Of a stretch of DNA of 43,525 bases, positions 7,497-15,810 are shown in pieces. Location of the stretch: positions 1 through 43,525 of the forward strand of contig JAFASF010000099.1 of assembly GCA_019244745.1 (NCBI GenBank), read 5' to 3'. Numbering within the stretch: the first letter of the stretch is position 1; every line of letters begins with the position of its first letter. The position numbers and the translations under genes are program-made. The DNA comes from Solirubrobacterales bacterium (GTDB lineage Bacteria; Actinomycetota; Thermoleophilia; Solirubrobacterales; Solirubrobacteraceae). The notes under the pieces are model-generated. The model was given only the letters and a program-made list of their open reading frames with translations. It searched no databases and had not been told where the DNA came from.

Positions 7497-8222
7497 ATGT
7501 CTGACACCTCGAACGGCGACCTGAGCCAGCCCGTCCTGCCCGGACGCGGCGCGAGCGACTACGAGCGGTATCTGCGCACCGACGAGCTGCTGTCGTTGCA
7601 GAAGACCCCCGAGGAGCGCGTCCATCATGACGAGCTCCTGTTCCAAACCGTCCACCAGTCCTCGGAGCTGTGGCTGAAGTTCGCCACCACCGAGGTGGAC
7701 GAGGCGGCCTCGAACCTCGAGCAGGGCCAGGCGGCGCCGGCACTCCGGCTCCTGCGTCGTGCCGTACTGAGCCTCCAGTACGTCACCAACCAAATCGAGA
7801 TGCTCAACCAGATGGACCCGTGGGAGTACCACCAGATCCGCGTCGTCCTCGGTCACGGCAGCGGTTTCGACTCACCCGGCTTCCGGCGCGTGCCGCACGT
7901 GACACAGCGAGTGTGGAAGGCGTTCGACCGCCTGCTCGCCGACGCTGGGCTCGAGCTCACCGAGCTCTATCAGCGGGGTCGCGAGCACGAGGAGCTCTAC
8001 CAGCTGGCCGAGCTCCTGACCGAGTGGGATGAGCGCATCTGGGTGTGGCGCTTTCGCCACTACACGATCGTCGCGAGAGCGCTGGGCGAACAGACCGTCG
8101 GCACGCAGGGCACTCCGGTCCAGGTGCTGGGCAAGCTGATCGCGCAGAGGCAGTTGCCGAAGCTGTGGGAGACCCGGAGCCGGCTGGTCGAGCTGTTCGA
8201 TGCCGAGCGGGGCGGCGAATAG
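7497..8222 (+). CDS. kynA: Tryptophan 2,3-dioxygenase family heme protein (divergent)
   Basis: 241 residues, ATG at 7497. Family signatures: DELLFQTVHQSSELWLK with His53 (distal His), WEYHQIRVVLGHGSGFDS with Arg115 (substrate carboxylate), and WRFRHYTIVAR with His188 (proximal heme ligand). Canonical enzymes cleave the indole ring of L-Trp to N-formylkynurenine, the first step to kynurenine and anthranilate. It differs from the textbook enzyme in two places: SGFDSPGFR replaces SGFQSxQFR, and VGTQGTPVQ replaces the active-site GTGGSSG loop. It may therefore belong to a TDO-like heme oxygenase branch acting on a modified tryptophan or indole. It is last in the operon with the reductase, cyclodeaminase-like and dehydratase-like genes. 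No clear kynureninase is present. Confidence 0.82.
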   Translation: MSDTSNGDLSQPVLPGRGASDYERYLRTDELLSLQKTPEERVHHDELLFQTVHQSSELWLKFATTEVDEAASNLEQGQAAPALRLLRRAVLSLQYVTNQIEMLNQMDPWEYHQIRVVLGHGSGFDSPGFRRVPHVTQRVWKAFDRLLADAGLELTELYQRGREHEELYQLAELLTEWDERIWVWRFRHYTIVARALGEQTVGTQGTPVQVLGKLIAQRQLPKLWETRSRLVELFDAERGGE

Positions 8223-8225
8223 CGC

Positions 8226-8242
8226 CCGCGGGGCCTTCGCGG
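8226..8242. terminator. Short hairpin between convergent genes
   Basis: CCGCG (8226-8230) pairs with CGCGG (8238-8242) across a 7-base loop in the 24-bp gap between the converging dioxygenase and esterase genes. It has no T-run, so it is a weak terminator candidate. Confidence 0.35.
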
Positions 8243-8246
8243 ACGG

Positions 8247-9179
8247 TCAGGCCGGAATCGTCGGCTGCGCCAGCGCGGCGCGGATATCGGCGCCCACTTG
8301 TGCAACCGCCTCGTCCCCGCGCTCGAGCAGGTTCACGAGCGTGAAGAAGGCGTGGATCATGTCGTCGTAGTGGCGGTGGGTGAGCGGCACGCCGGCGGCC
8401 CGCAGGCGCTCCGCGTAGGCGATCCCCTCGTCGCGAAGCGGGTCGTATCCCGCGGTCAGAACAATGGCCGGCGGCAGGCCGGAGAGATCGCGCGCTCGTA
8501 ACGGCGACGCCTCCGGATCCGCGCGGCGCGCGGGATCGGCGATGTAGAGATCCCAGAACCACTTCATCTCATCGGTGGTCAGGAACGTCTCCGGAGGGCT
8601 GCCGTGCTCCGCGTAGGACGCGGTCGTGAACACATGGTCGGTGACCGGATAGACAAGTACCTGCAGCACCAGCGGAGGACCGCCACGATCGCGAGCGCGC
8701 AGGGCGAGCACCGCCGCCATGTTCCCGCCGGCGCTGTCGCCGCCGAGGATCAATGGCCGGCCGCCGCATGTCTGGTCGACCCATTGCAGCGCGTCCCATG
8801 AATCCTCGAGCGGCGCCGGGAAGGGGTGCTCCGGCGCGCGACGGTAGTCGAAGGCAATCACCTGGCAGCCGGACTCGAGCGCCAGCCGCCGGCACATCGC
8901 GTCGTGGCTCTCGAGGTCGCAGATCACCCAGCCGCCCCCGTGGACCCAGAGAATCGTGGCCGCTGGGTCCCCCGGGGAGTAGCGCCGCGCAGCCATGTCC
9001 CCGGCCCTCGTGGGCAGCGCGAACTCCTCGACGTGCGCGACTTCCGGTCCCGGACCGACCAGTTCGATCAATGGCGCCGCCTGGAGGCGCGCATCGGCCG
9101 GGCTGAGCTCGTTGAGCGGCGGAAGACCTGACTCCTCCACTTGGACGAGCAGTGCACGCGCTTGAGGATGCAAACCCAT
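8247..9179 (-). CDS. HSL-family alpha/beta hydrolase (esterase)
   Basis: 310 residues. Hormone-sensitive-lipase features: oxyanion motif HGGGW (80-84), nucleophile elbow GGDSAGGN with Ser149, acid in TAGYDPLRDEG and histidine in DMIHAFF. AFDYRRAPEHPFPAPLED is the standard family sequence between them. Expected: cytoplasmic hydrolysis of short-chain esters or amides. It converges on the tryptophan-dioxygenase-like gene. Animal kynurenine formamidase is also HSL-like with a related oxyanion motif, so formamidase activity is a testable idea, but the sequence alone says only esterase. It is followed 45 bp upstream on its strand by the frameshifted beta-helix gene. Confidence 0.9.
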   Translation of the reverse strand: MGLHPQARALLVQVEESGLPPLNELSPADARLQAAPLIELVGPGPEVAHVEEFALPTRAGDMAARRYSPGDPAATILWVHGGGWVICDLESHDAMCRRLALESGCQVIAFDYRRAPEHPFPAPLEDSWDALQWVDQTCGGRPLILGGDSAGGNMAAVLALRARDRGGPPLVLQVLVYPVTDHVFTTASYAEHGSPPETFLTTDEMKWFWDLYIADPARRADPEASPLRARDLSGLPPAIVLTAGYDPLRDEGIAYAERLRAAGVPLTHRHYDDMIHAFFTLVNLLERGDEAVAQVGADIRAALAQPTIPA

Positions 9180-9224
9180 CGTCGGCCCTCCGCTCGAGAT
9201 CCGCCGGCGGAATCCTAAGGGCTC

Positions 9225-10831
9225 TTATCCCAGGCCGCTCGGCGGCGCCACCGGCCGCGTGTGGGCGGGGCACCACGGATTGGCGGGGACCTGCGCGCAC
9301 GGGTTCGGCATCGTGGGCAGGCCGGCCGGGAGTGGATGCATGATCACCTCGGTGCGCCTGGGGTACTGACCGGTTGGGCACGGCGGCGCCTGTCCCGGAA
9401 CCAGTGAGGTCTGGGAATCGCACAGGACCTCACCGAGGAAAGGCGGGTTGGTATTCGCGGCGGCGCTCGAGCCGTTGCAGGTGGGGTGGGTGTGCTCGAG
9501 GGCGGCGGGACTCGTGCTCGCGCCGGCGCCGCTGGGATCCACGTTGCCCCGGAAGCAGTTGGTCGGATGGCCGCCTTCGAAGTTGAGCGTGGCGATGTCG
9601 CCGTTGGAGGGATGGCCAAAAGAGCCGTTGTCGGCAAAGGTGTTGCTGAGCACCGCGACTCCGAACGGGTCAAACAGGCAGCTACCCGGCCCGAGTGCGC
9701 CCACGGTCCCGCCGGTGCAAGGCGGCCCGCTGTCGAGGTAGGGCAGCACGATGATCCCCCAGGCGTCGTTGCGCACGAAGCGGTTGCGCACGATCGTGTC
9801 GTTGCGCCCGCCCGAGACCGACATTCCAGTGCCCACCGGCCCCGCGGCGGCGGAGCCCGCGGACGGCACGTTCGGGTTGTTGTTGTCGTGGACGTAGTTG
9901 TCCATGAAAACCCAGCACGACTGGGTGTGCGTGATCGGGCTCACCTTGCCGTTCGGGCACGCTCCGTTCTGCGGCGGGGGATAGTCGGCGTTCTGCGAGT
10001 TGGTGTCGAGGCCGTCCTCGTTGCGGTCAAACTCGGAGTTCTTGATCACCAGGTACCCGCCGGAGTTCGTGCCGGAATATCCGAGCGCGTTGAACTCCGA
10101 GTGCGCTTGATCGATCGTCTGGTCGCAGACCTGGCGGCACGCGCCGATGTAGTAGCCCGAATCATTGAAGTTGCTCGCGTACGTCTGACTCCAGGTCCCA
10201 CCGCTCCAGTTGCTGGAGAACAGTCCGTACTGGGCCGCGGTCGACTCGCTCTCGTAGAAGTGCTCGTCGTGTTCAGGTAGGAGCCGTAGAACCCCCAACC
10301 GCCGACCCTTCCACTGTCGGCGCCTCCGTTCCACCAGATCTCGTTGCCGGTCTGGCCATCGCCGCCCGTGCCCCCGAGGAAGTTGCAGGCGGTCAAGTTC
10401 TGCACCCATACGTTGTCGGCCTTCCAGACCATGATGCCGTTGAGCCCCGTCGGCCCGCGCGAGGTATCGGGGCCGAAGTTCTGATCGGCCGCCTTGGGGC
10501 TGCACCGGGACGAGCCGGGCTTGGTGCCGTCGACCACGACCGTGTCGCGATTCATGCCGCGGAGGTGCAGGCCGGGCTTGGTGATCAGGACGGCAGCGGG
10601 AAACTTCGATCCGCCCTTCGGGTGGTGGGCCGAGGTTGTCTTGTAGTCGCCGGGGGCGACTAGGATCCAGTCTCCGGGTGAAGCGGCGTCAACGGCCGCC
10701 TGGATCGTCCGGAACTGCCCCCGAATTCCCCTGAGGGTCCCTACCCGCCACACCCGTGCGTCGGCCGCCTGCGCCCACGCGATAAGCGATCCGCAAACGG
10801 CGAGCAGCAGGACCACGACGCGCTTGAACAT
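9225..10831 (-). pseudogene. Secreted right-handed beta-helix (pectate-lyase-like) protein, frameshifted
   Basis: Starts at ATG 10829-10831 with a signal peptide (MFKRVVVLLLAVCGSLIAWA, then QAADA). The beta-helix begins RTIQAAVDAASPGDWILVAPG, typical of NosD/pectate-lyase-like proteins, and continues with NGIMVWKADNVWVQNLT up to FYGSYLNTT. At about 10260 the frame breaks. The other frame carries on seamlessly with FYESESTAAQYGLFSSN, NSEFDRNEDGLDTNSQN and MSVSGGRNDTIVRNRFVRND down to 9225. Adding one base at 10260 (AGCAC-TTC to AGCACC-TTC) gives one 535-residue protein. The damage is therefore a single lost base, real or a sequencing error. No predicted catalytic residue can be named; carbohydrate binding or cleavage outside the cell is the family expectation. 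Its start is 2 bp past the stop of the PLP gene, so it is the second gene of that transcript. Confidence 0.8.
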
Positions 10832-10833
10832 GG

Positions 10834-12024
10834 CTACTGGCTGGGCCGCAGCCGGAGCAGCGCCGCCACCAGCCGGTCGACCTCCTCCTCCGTGTTGTAG
10901 TGGATGAACCCTAGCCGCACGGCCTCGCGCTCGTACCCCAGTCGCCTGTACAAGCCGAGCGAATACCAGGAGTCGTGCGCCCACACTCCCATCCGCTGAG
11001 CGGCCAGGCGCAACGCGACCTCGGAGGCCTCGACCCCGTCCACGTTGATCAGGAATGTGGGCACGCGGCCTTCCATGCCCCGAAGGCCATACAAGCTCAC
11101 ACCTCCGGGGGCGATTCCGTCGAGAAACCGCTGACCGAGCGCCCGCTCGTAGGGACGTATCACGTCGAAGCCGCCTATCGAGTCGAGGTACTCAAACGTC
11201 GCGTTCACGCCGGCCAGTAGCTCGAACGGGGGGGTGCCGGTGGCGAACCGGCGGCCGAGCGGATCCATCGGCGCCGGACGCGCCTTGTAGGGACGCCAGG
11301 TCTCGAGCACCGCCGCACGACCGTACGCCATCCCGAGGTGCGGTCCACAGAATTTGTACGGGGAGCAGATCAGGACGTCGGCGTCGATTTCGCGCACGTT
11401 GATCGGCTCGTGCGCCGCGTAATGGACGGCGTCCACCCAGGCCAGGGCGCCGACCGAATGCGCCATGCGGGAGACGCGCGCGGCGTCGACGACAGTCCCG
11501 ATGGCATTCGACGCCCACGCAAACGCCACCACCCGCGTCCGGGGACTGAGCTTAGCTTCCAGGTCCTGGTAGTCAAAGCTGGTGTCCTCGCGCAGCTCGA
11601 TGTGCTTGACCACGAGGTCCTTGTCGCGCGCGAGCTCGAGCCAGGGCGCCACCCCGCCATCGTGGTCCAGCGAGGAGACGAGGATCTCATCGCCGGCGGA
11701 GAACCCCCGTGCCACGGTCCGAGATAGGGCGAAGTTCAGGGTCGTCATGTTGGCGCCGAAGATCACCTCCCGCGGCTCGCAACCCATGAAGCGTGCGGCC
11801 TTCGCCTCGGCCTCTTCGAGGATGGCCTTGACGCGGTGACTCGTCTCGTACACCGCCCCGAGGTTCGCGCTCGCCTCGCGCATGGCCCGCGCGACCGCCT
11901 CGCCGACCTCGTCCGGAACCTGCGATCCGCCCGGAGAATCGAAGAACGCAAAGCCCGTCTGCAAGGACGCGAAGCGTTTGCGCGCTCCCTCGAGCGGGGT
12001 GGTCTCACTCAGCGTTTGCGCCAT
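10834..12024 (-). CDS. Class-V aminotransferase, cysteine desulfurase-like
   Basis: 396 residues from ATG 12022-12024 with AAGGAG upstream; the much longer open frame antisense to OsmC is not used. Fold type I PLP enzyme: FFDSPGGSQVPDEV near the N-terminus, SSLDHDGGVAPW, VAFAWASNAIGTVVD, and the PLP lysine in CSPYKFCGPHLGMAYG. That last motif is characteristic of the VC1184-like cysteine-desulfurase-like subfamily rather than of kynureninase. Expected chemistry is removal of sulfur or another beta-group from an amino acid, but physiological substrates of this subfamily are poorly known. It is divergent from the OsmC gene; the shared intergenic region has a TTTGATCAAA palindrome. Confidence 0.87.
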   Translation of the reverse strand: MAQTLSETTPLEGARKRFASLQTGFAFFDSPGGSQVPDEVGEAVARAMREASANLGAVYETSHRVKAILEEAEAKAARFMGCEPREVIFGANMTTLNFALSRTVARGFSAGDEILVSSLDHDGGVAPWLELARDKDLVVKHIELREDTSFDYQDLEAKLSPRTRVVAFAWASNAIGTVVDAARVSRMAHSVGALAWVDAVHYAAHEPINVREIDADVLICSPYKFCGPHLGMAYGRAAVLETWRPYKARPAPMDPLGRRFATGTPPFELLAGVNATFEYLDSIGGFDVIRPYERALGQRFLDGIAPGGVSLYGLRGMEGRVPTFLINVDGVEASEVALRLAAQRMGVWAHDSWYSLGLYRRLGYEREAVRLGFIHYNTEEEVDRLVAALLRLRPSQ

Positions 12025-12110
12025 CCGCAGCTCCTTCCTCGGGTCCCGTGAGCGGGTCGCGTACCTAACCAAATCAAAAGGTGCGGCGCCTTGCCATCGC
12101 CTCGGCAGAT

Positions 12111-12123
12111 TGATTTGATCAAA
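12111..12123. promoter_or_regulatory. Candidate operator: TGATTTGATCAA (copy 2) with 10-bp palindrome
   Basis: TGATTTGATCAA (12111-12122) is identical to 4488-4499. Here it extends to the perfect palindrome TTTGATCAAA (12114-12123). ATCAAAAG follows at 12118-12125 and also occurs at 12073-12080, 45 bp away, giving a possible second half-site. The site lies between the divergent PLP-enzyme and OsmC genes. Confidence 0.5.
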
Positions 12124-12177
12124 AGTACAGGATCGAAAGGTTTCATCTCGCGGGCACCGGACAGGAGGAGATAGCAC

Positions 12178-12624
12178 TTGAGCGTGCGGGTTACGCGCAG
12201 ATCGCAAGCCAGTTGGCGCGGCACGGTGGGGGATGGCGGCGGCCGGATAGGACTGGGCAGCGGGGCCTACGAAGGGCCGTTCTCGCTGAAGGCGCGGGTC
12301 GAAGATGTGGAGCGGGCGACGAACCCAGAGGAGCTGATCGCCGCTGCCGAGGCAGGCTGCTTCACGATGTCGCTGGCGAACATCCTGAGCGAGGCCGGGC
12401 ACCCCCCCGACGACCTTCAGACGACCGCGAGCGTCCGCCTCGAGCAGCTCGAGAGCGGGTTCGCGATCACGCGCATCGAGCTCAAGACGACCGGCCGGGT
12501 ATCGGGCGTCGATCCCGACGAGTTCGGCGCCTTCGCCGAGCGGGCAAAGGCGACCTGCCCGGTGTCCCGGGCGCTGGCCGGCACGGAAATCGTCCTGGAG
12601 GCGGTGCTTGCAGGAGATTCTTAA
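12178..12624 (+). CDS. OsmC/Ohr-family peroxiredoxin-like protein
   Basis: 148 residues from TTG 12178, with AGGAGG about 9 bases upstream; GTG 12184 is an alternative. The two redox cysteines of the family are visible: Cys61 in AAAEAGCFTMSLANIL and Cys127 in AKATCPVSRAL. Members reduce organic hydroperoxides through this thiol pair in the cytoplasm. NPEELIAAAEAGCFTMSL matches the OsmC rather than Ohr subgroup. First gene of a plus-strand group that continues with a bicupin and the branched-chain-type ABC importer. It may protect against peroxides made by the oxygenases nearby (inference). Confidence 0.92.
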   Translation: MSVRVTRRSQASWRGTVGDGGGRIGLGSGAYEGPFSLKARVEDVERATNPEELIAAAEAGCFTMSLANILSEAGHPPDDLQTTASVRLEQLESGFAITRIELKTTGRVSGVDPDEFGAFAERAKATCPVSRALAGTEIVLEAVLAGDS

Positions 12625-12693
12625 GTTCCGCGCGCGCCGGCAGGGAGTTGACCGGTGCAAGCCGAATGTGCGAGGGTGGCGCGACGCTCGTAG

Positions 12694-12737
12694 GCCGCGC
12701 CAGCACGGACCGCGAACGCCGCGCCAGCACGGACCGC
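12694..12737. repeat. Two direct 20-bp repeats, 24-bp period
   Basis: The same 20 bases, beginning GCCGCGCC and ending GGACCGC, occur at 12694-12713 and 12718-12737. They lie in the 156-bp untranslated gap between OsmC and the bicupin. No function is apparent. Confidence 0.85.
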
Positions 12738-12780
12738 CACGGGATCGAATGCAGTACTCCGAGAACATCGATATGCGGCC

Positions 12781-13602
12781 ATGTCGCCCCTGACCGTCAA
12801 CGCGCGGGTCATCCAGGCGCCACCGATGTCCCCGGCCGGCGACCGATCGAGCGGCTTGACGTGGCGCGAGCATCAGACCCTAGGGCCCGAGACGGGGTTC
12901 GAGGCGCTCGAGCAGACGCTGATCGAGTGCGTTCCGGGTAGTTCGGGCGCGCGCGCGACGGAGGACGCCGAAGAGGTTCTGTTCGTGCTCGAGGGCGCCG
13001 GCACGCTTACGGCGGGAGGGACGGCGTACGCGCTCGAGCCGGAGACCGGGGCTTCGCTCGCGCCGCACCAGTCCTACCAGGTGCGCAACGACTCACGGCA
13101 GACGCTGCGGATCGTCGCCGTACGGGTCCCGAATGCCCACCTGCCGGCCGGCGACGAACTCCTGGGTCCCGACGGCGCCAAAACCGCCGTGGTCGTGCGG
13201 CGCCTCGCCGACCAACAGGCGCAAGGCGCGACCGCGGCCCGCGAGTACCGGATCGTCGGCGACCCGCGCACCGGGCTGTGCTCGGCCACCCACTTCGTCG
13301 GCTACATCCCGGCCGCGCGCGCGCCCGATCATTTCCACACCTACGACGAGGTCATCTACGTCCTCGAGGGAGAGGGCGTGTTCCACGCGCACGGCAGCGA
13401 GTGGCCGCTCACTTCTGGCTCGTGCATCCAGCTTCCTGCCCGCACCGTTCACTGCCTCGAGAACACCGGCGGCCAGGTCATGCGAGTCGCCGGCGTCTTC
13501 CGCCCGGCCGGCTCCCCGGCCGCGGCGTATTACCCGGATGGCACGCCGGCGCATCCAGACGCCCCGCCCATGGAGGCGTCGCCAGCAACAGCAACACAAT
13601 GA
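12781..13602 (+). CDS. Bicupin protein
   Basis: 273 residues with two cupin barrels. The first (about 35-120) has EEVLFVLEGAGTLTAGG but lacks the His ligands, so it is probably structural. The second (about 180-245) has the complete metal set HFHTYDEVIYVLEGEGVFHAHG followed by PARTVHCLENTG. Bicupins of this layout include (S)-ureidoglycine aminohydrolase, quercetinase-like and gentisate-dioxygenase-like proteins; the reaction cannot be chosen from sequence. Its stop lies 17 bp before the importer's binding-protein gene, so it is probably co-transcribed and may act on the imported compound. Confidence 0.85.
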   Translation: MSPLTVNARVIQAPPMSPAGDRSSGLTWREHQTLGPETGFEALEQTLIECVPGSSGARATEDAEEVLFVLEGAGTLTAGGTAYALEPETGASLAPHQSYQVRNDSRQTLRIVAVRVPNAHLPAGDELLGPDGAKTAVVVRRLADQQAQGATAAREYRIVGDPRTGLCSATHFVGYIPAARAPDHFHTYDEVIYVLEGEGVFHAHGSEWPLTSGSCIQLPARTVHCLENTGGQVMRVAGVFRPAGSPAAAYYPDGTPAHPDAPPMEASPATATQ

Positions 13603-13619
13603 GGAGGAGGAGGTCATAC

Positions 13620-14807
13620 ATGAAAGGCCGAACGTTCTTAGCTTTAACGGCGCTGATCGCGGGGATTGCGGCCGGCTGCGGAAGCAGCAAGAGCAGCAGC
13701 ACCGCCACCAGCGCCGCCAGCGGGACCACGTCGAGCGCCGCGGCCGGCGGCACGACCAACAGCAAGTGCGCGGTGTCGATCGGCGTCGAGGCTCCACTTA
13801 CGGGGATGGTGGCGGTGCTCGGCCAGGAGCAGCTGGCATTTGCCCAGCTCGCCGTGAAGATGGACAACCAGGCCAACGGGACCAATATCTCGCTTGCGCA
13901 GGGGGACACCATGCTCATGCCCGCGCAGGCGACGACCGTCACCCAGCAGTTCATCTCCAACGCAAAGGTCGTCGGGGTCGTCGGGCCAGCCGGTAGCCAG
14001 GAGGTTGAGGCGGTTGGGCCGCTGATGACCCGTGCCGGAATGCCATTCATCACTGGCTCAGCGACGAACACGACGCTGACGAGCGGCAAGAACCCGACGT
14101 TCTTCCGTGTGGTTTCAAGAGACGACGTGCAGGGGCCGGAGGACGCGCACTACGTCGTCAACCACCTGCATCCGAAGGCCTTGATGATCGTCGACGATCA
14201 GGAGGCGTATTCCACCGGCCTGGTCAGCTCGATGGTGCCGGTCTTCAAGTCGGCCGGTATCGCGGTCGACCACGAGTCGGTCAGTCAGAAAGTGACCGAT
14301 TTCTCGGCGCTGGTCGCCAAGGTCAACGCGAACACGACGGTCGTGGTCCTTCCGTGGCAGGTAGCTGCCAACGCGCAGCAATTCGGCAAGAACCTCGCCG
14401 AGCAGCACAAAAAGGTCGTGATCTTCGGAACCGACGGCCTTTTCTCGCCGGGAACGTTCACGATCAACGGGTCGTACGTGTCGTCGTTCGGACCCGACAT
14501 CACGGCGATCCCGTCAGACGCGTCGCTGGTGGCGGCCGCGAAGGCCGCATACCCGAAGTTCGGCACGTTTGGCCCGCCGGTCTATGCCGCCACGCATGTT
14601 GTCGACGAGGCGATCGCCTCGGTGTGCAAGTCGGGGCAGACCCCGACGCGCTCAAATGTGCTGGCCGCGATCAAGGCCACCAATCAGCCAACCTCGATCC
14701 TGGGCCAGCCGATCAAGTTCGACGCCCACGGTGATCTCGTCGGCGCCAAGTGGTTCCTGTTCAAGATCAACCCACAAGGCAAGTACACGCTGGTCACCAA
14801 CAGTTGA
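13620..14807 (+). CDS. Branched-chain amino-acid-type ABC importer, substrate-binding lipoprotein
   Basis: 395 residues from ATG 13620, after a strong GAGGAGGAGGAGG. Lipoprotein signal: ALTALIAGIAAGC with the lipidated Cys20, then a Ser/Thr/Ala linker to about residue 47. The mature part starts VSIGVEAPLTGMVAVLGQEQL and contains VVGVVGPAGSQEVEAVGPLM and MIVDDQEAYSTGLVSSM, the type-I periplasmic binding fold of LivJ/LivK and aromatic-acid relatives. It binds solute outside the membrane and delivers it to the LivHM channel encoded next. The ligand is unknown; LivK-like proteins also carry aromatic acids, amides and urea. A strong hairpin follows the gene. Confidence 0.92.
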   Translation: MKGRTFLALTALIAGIAAGCGSSKSSSTATSAASGTTSSAAAGGTTNSKCAVSIGVEAPLTGMVAVLGQEQLAFAQLAVKMDNQANGTNISLAQGDTMLMPAQATTVTQQFISNAKVVGVVGPAGSQEVEAVGPLMTRAGMPFITGSATNTTLTSGKNPTFFRVVSRDDVQGPEDAHYVVNHLHPKALMIVDDQEAYSTGLVSSMVPVFKSAGIAVDHESVSQKVTDFSALVAKVNANTTVVVLPWQVAANAQQFGKNLAEQHKKVVIFGTDGLFSPGTFTINGSYVSSFGPDITAIPSDASLVAAAKAAYPKFGTFGPPVYAATHVVDEAIASVCKSGQTPTRSNVLAAIKATNQPTSILGQPIKFDAHGDLVGAKWFLFKINPQGKYTLVTNS

Positions 14808-14827
14808 TCAGCTGACGCGATGGTCGC

Positions 14828-14859
14828 CGGCGGTGGGCGCGTCAGTGCGCCCACCGCCG
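14828..14859 (+). terminator. 13-bp hairpin between binding-protein and permease genes
   Basis: CGGCGGTGGGCGC (14828-14840) is the exact complement of GCGCCCACCGCCG (14847-14859) around the loop GTCAGT. No T-tract follows and the operon continues 32 bp later. It is therefore more likely an RNA-stability or partial-termination element that raises binding protein relative to permease than a full stop. Confidence 0.75.
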
Positions 14860-14891
14860 CGTGACGTTAGGGTTGCGCACACCCGCGGCTT

Positions 14892-15809
14892 ATGCATTTC
14901 TTCATCCAGGAACTGGTGAACGGCCTGACTCAGGGGAGCCTGTATGCGCTGATTGCGCTTGGCTACTCGATGGTCTATGGCGTCCTCAAGCTACTCAACT
15001 TCGCCCACGGCGACCTCTACATGGTCGGGGCCTTCATCGGCTACTTCGTCATCCAGTGGTTCGGCGGGCCCATGGCGCTGAGCGTTCCGGTACCCCTCGT
15101 CCTGCTGGTCATGTTCGTGCTAGCCGGTGGGGGCGTCGGGATGCTTGGGGTCGCGATCGAGCGCTTTGCGTACCGTCCGCTACGCGATGCGCCGCGGATT
15201 GCCCCGCTGATCACGGCGCTGGGCGTCGCGTTCTTGTTGGAGAACACGATGCTGCTGCTGTTTGGTGCGTCCTATCGGGACTACAACACCTCAGCTTTCA
15301 TCTCGTTCTCCACGGGGATCCACATCGGGCCGCTCAACGTCGACATCGTTCGAATCATGGTGATCGTCCTGAGCATCGTGTTGATGTTCGCCCTGACCGT
15401 GATCGTCAATCGGACGAAGCTAGGCAGGCAAATGCGCGCGGTCGCGTCCGACCGCGAGGCTGCGGAGATGCTCGGAATCAACGTTGACTACACGATCGCG
15501 GCGACGTTCTTCCTCGGATCGGCGCTGGCCGGGATCGCCGGCGTGATGGCCGGGCTGGTGTTCAACCAGATCTACACGTTGATGGGGTTTGTGGCCGGCT
15601 TGAAGGCATTCACGGCGGCGGTCGTCGGTGGGATCGGATCGATCCCTGGGGCGATGCTCGGCGGAATGCTGATCGGCATCGCCGAATCATTCGTCACGGG
15701 GTACATCTCATCGACCTATACGAACCTGATCGTGTTCGGGATCCTGATCGCGGTGATGCTCGCGCGCCCCACCGGGCTGCTCGGGCGCGTGCCGCTGCAG
15801 AAGGTGTGA
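14892..15809 (+). CDS. livH: LivH-type ABC importer permease
   Basis: 305 residues, hydrophobic throughout. FIQELVNGLTQGSLYALIALG at the N-terminus and YGVLKLLNFAHGDLYMVGAF are the LivH signature. A cytoplasmic segment, RTKLGRQMRAVASDREAAEMLGINVD, is the EAA-like loop that docks to the ATPases. KAFTAAVVGGIGSIPGAMLGG follows near the C-terminus. It forms the inner-membrane channel with LivM. It ends one base before the GTG of livM. Confidence 0.95.
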   Translation: MHFFIQELVNGLTQGSLYALIALGYSMVYGVLKLLNFAHGDLYMVGAFIGYFVIQWFGGPMALSVPVPLVLLVMFVLAGGGVGMLGVAIERFAYRPLRDAPRIAPLITALGVAFLLENTMLLLFGASYRDYNTSAFISFSTGIHIGPLNVDIVRIMVIVLSIVLMFALTVIVNRTKLGRQMRAVASDREAAEMLGINVDYTIAATFFLGSALAGIAGVMAGLVFNQIYTLMGFVAGLKAFTAAVVGGIGSIPGAMLGGMLIGIAESFVTGYISSTYTNLIVFGILIAVMLARPTGLLGRVPLQKV

Positions 15810-15810
15810 G

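Noticed and set aside
8247-9179. Confident assignment as kynurenine formamidase
   Set aside because: Only general HSL esterase motifs are visible; the gene is convergent with, not in, the dioxygenase operon.
10834-12024. Kynureninase, to complete a tryptophan-to-anthranilate route with the dioxygenase at 7497
   Set aside because: The PLP lysine motif CSPYKFCGPHLG and the FDSPGGSQVP start match the cysteine desulfurase-like VC1184 group, not kynureninase.
12694-12737. Start of a CRISPR or iteron array
   Set aside because: Only two repeat units with a 4-bp separation; no further copies.
12025-12873. N-terminal extension of the class-V PLP enzyme over the OsmC gene
   Set aside because: The extension has no domain, runs antisense to OsmC, and ATG 12024 has a good ribosome site.
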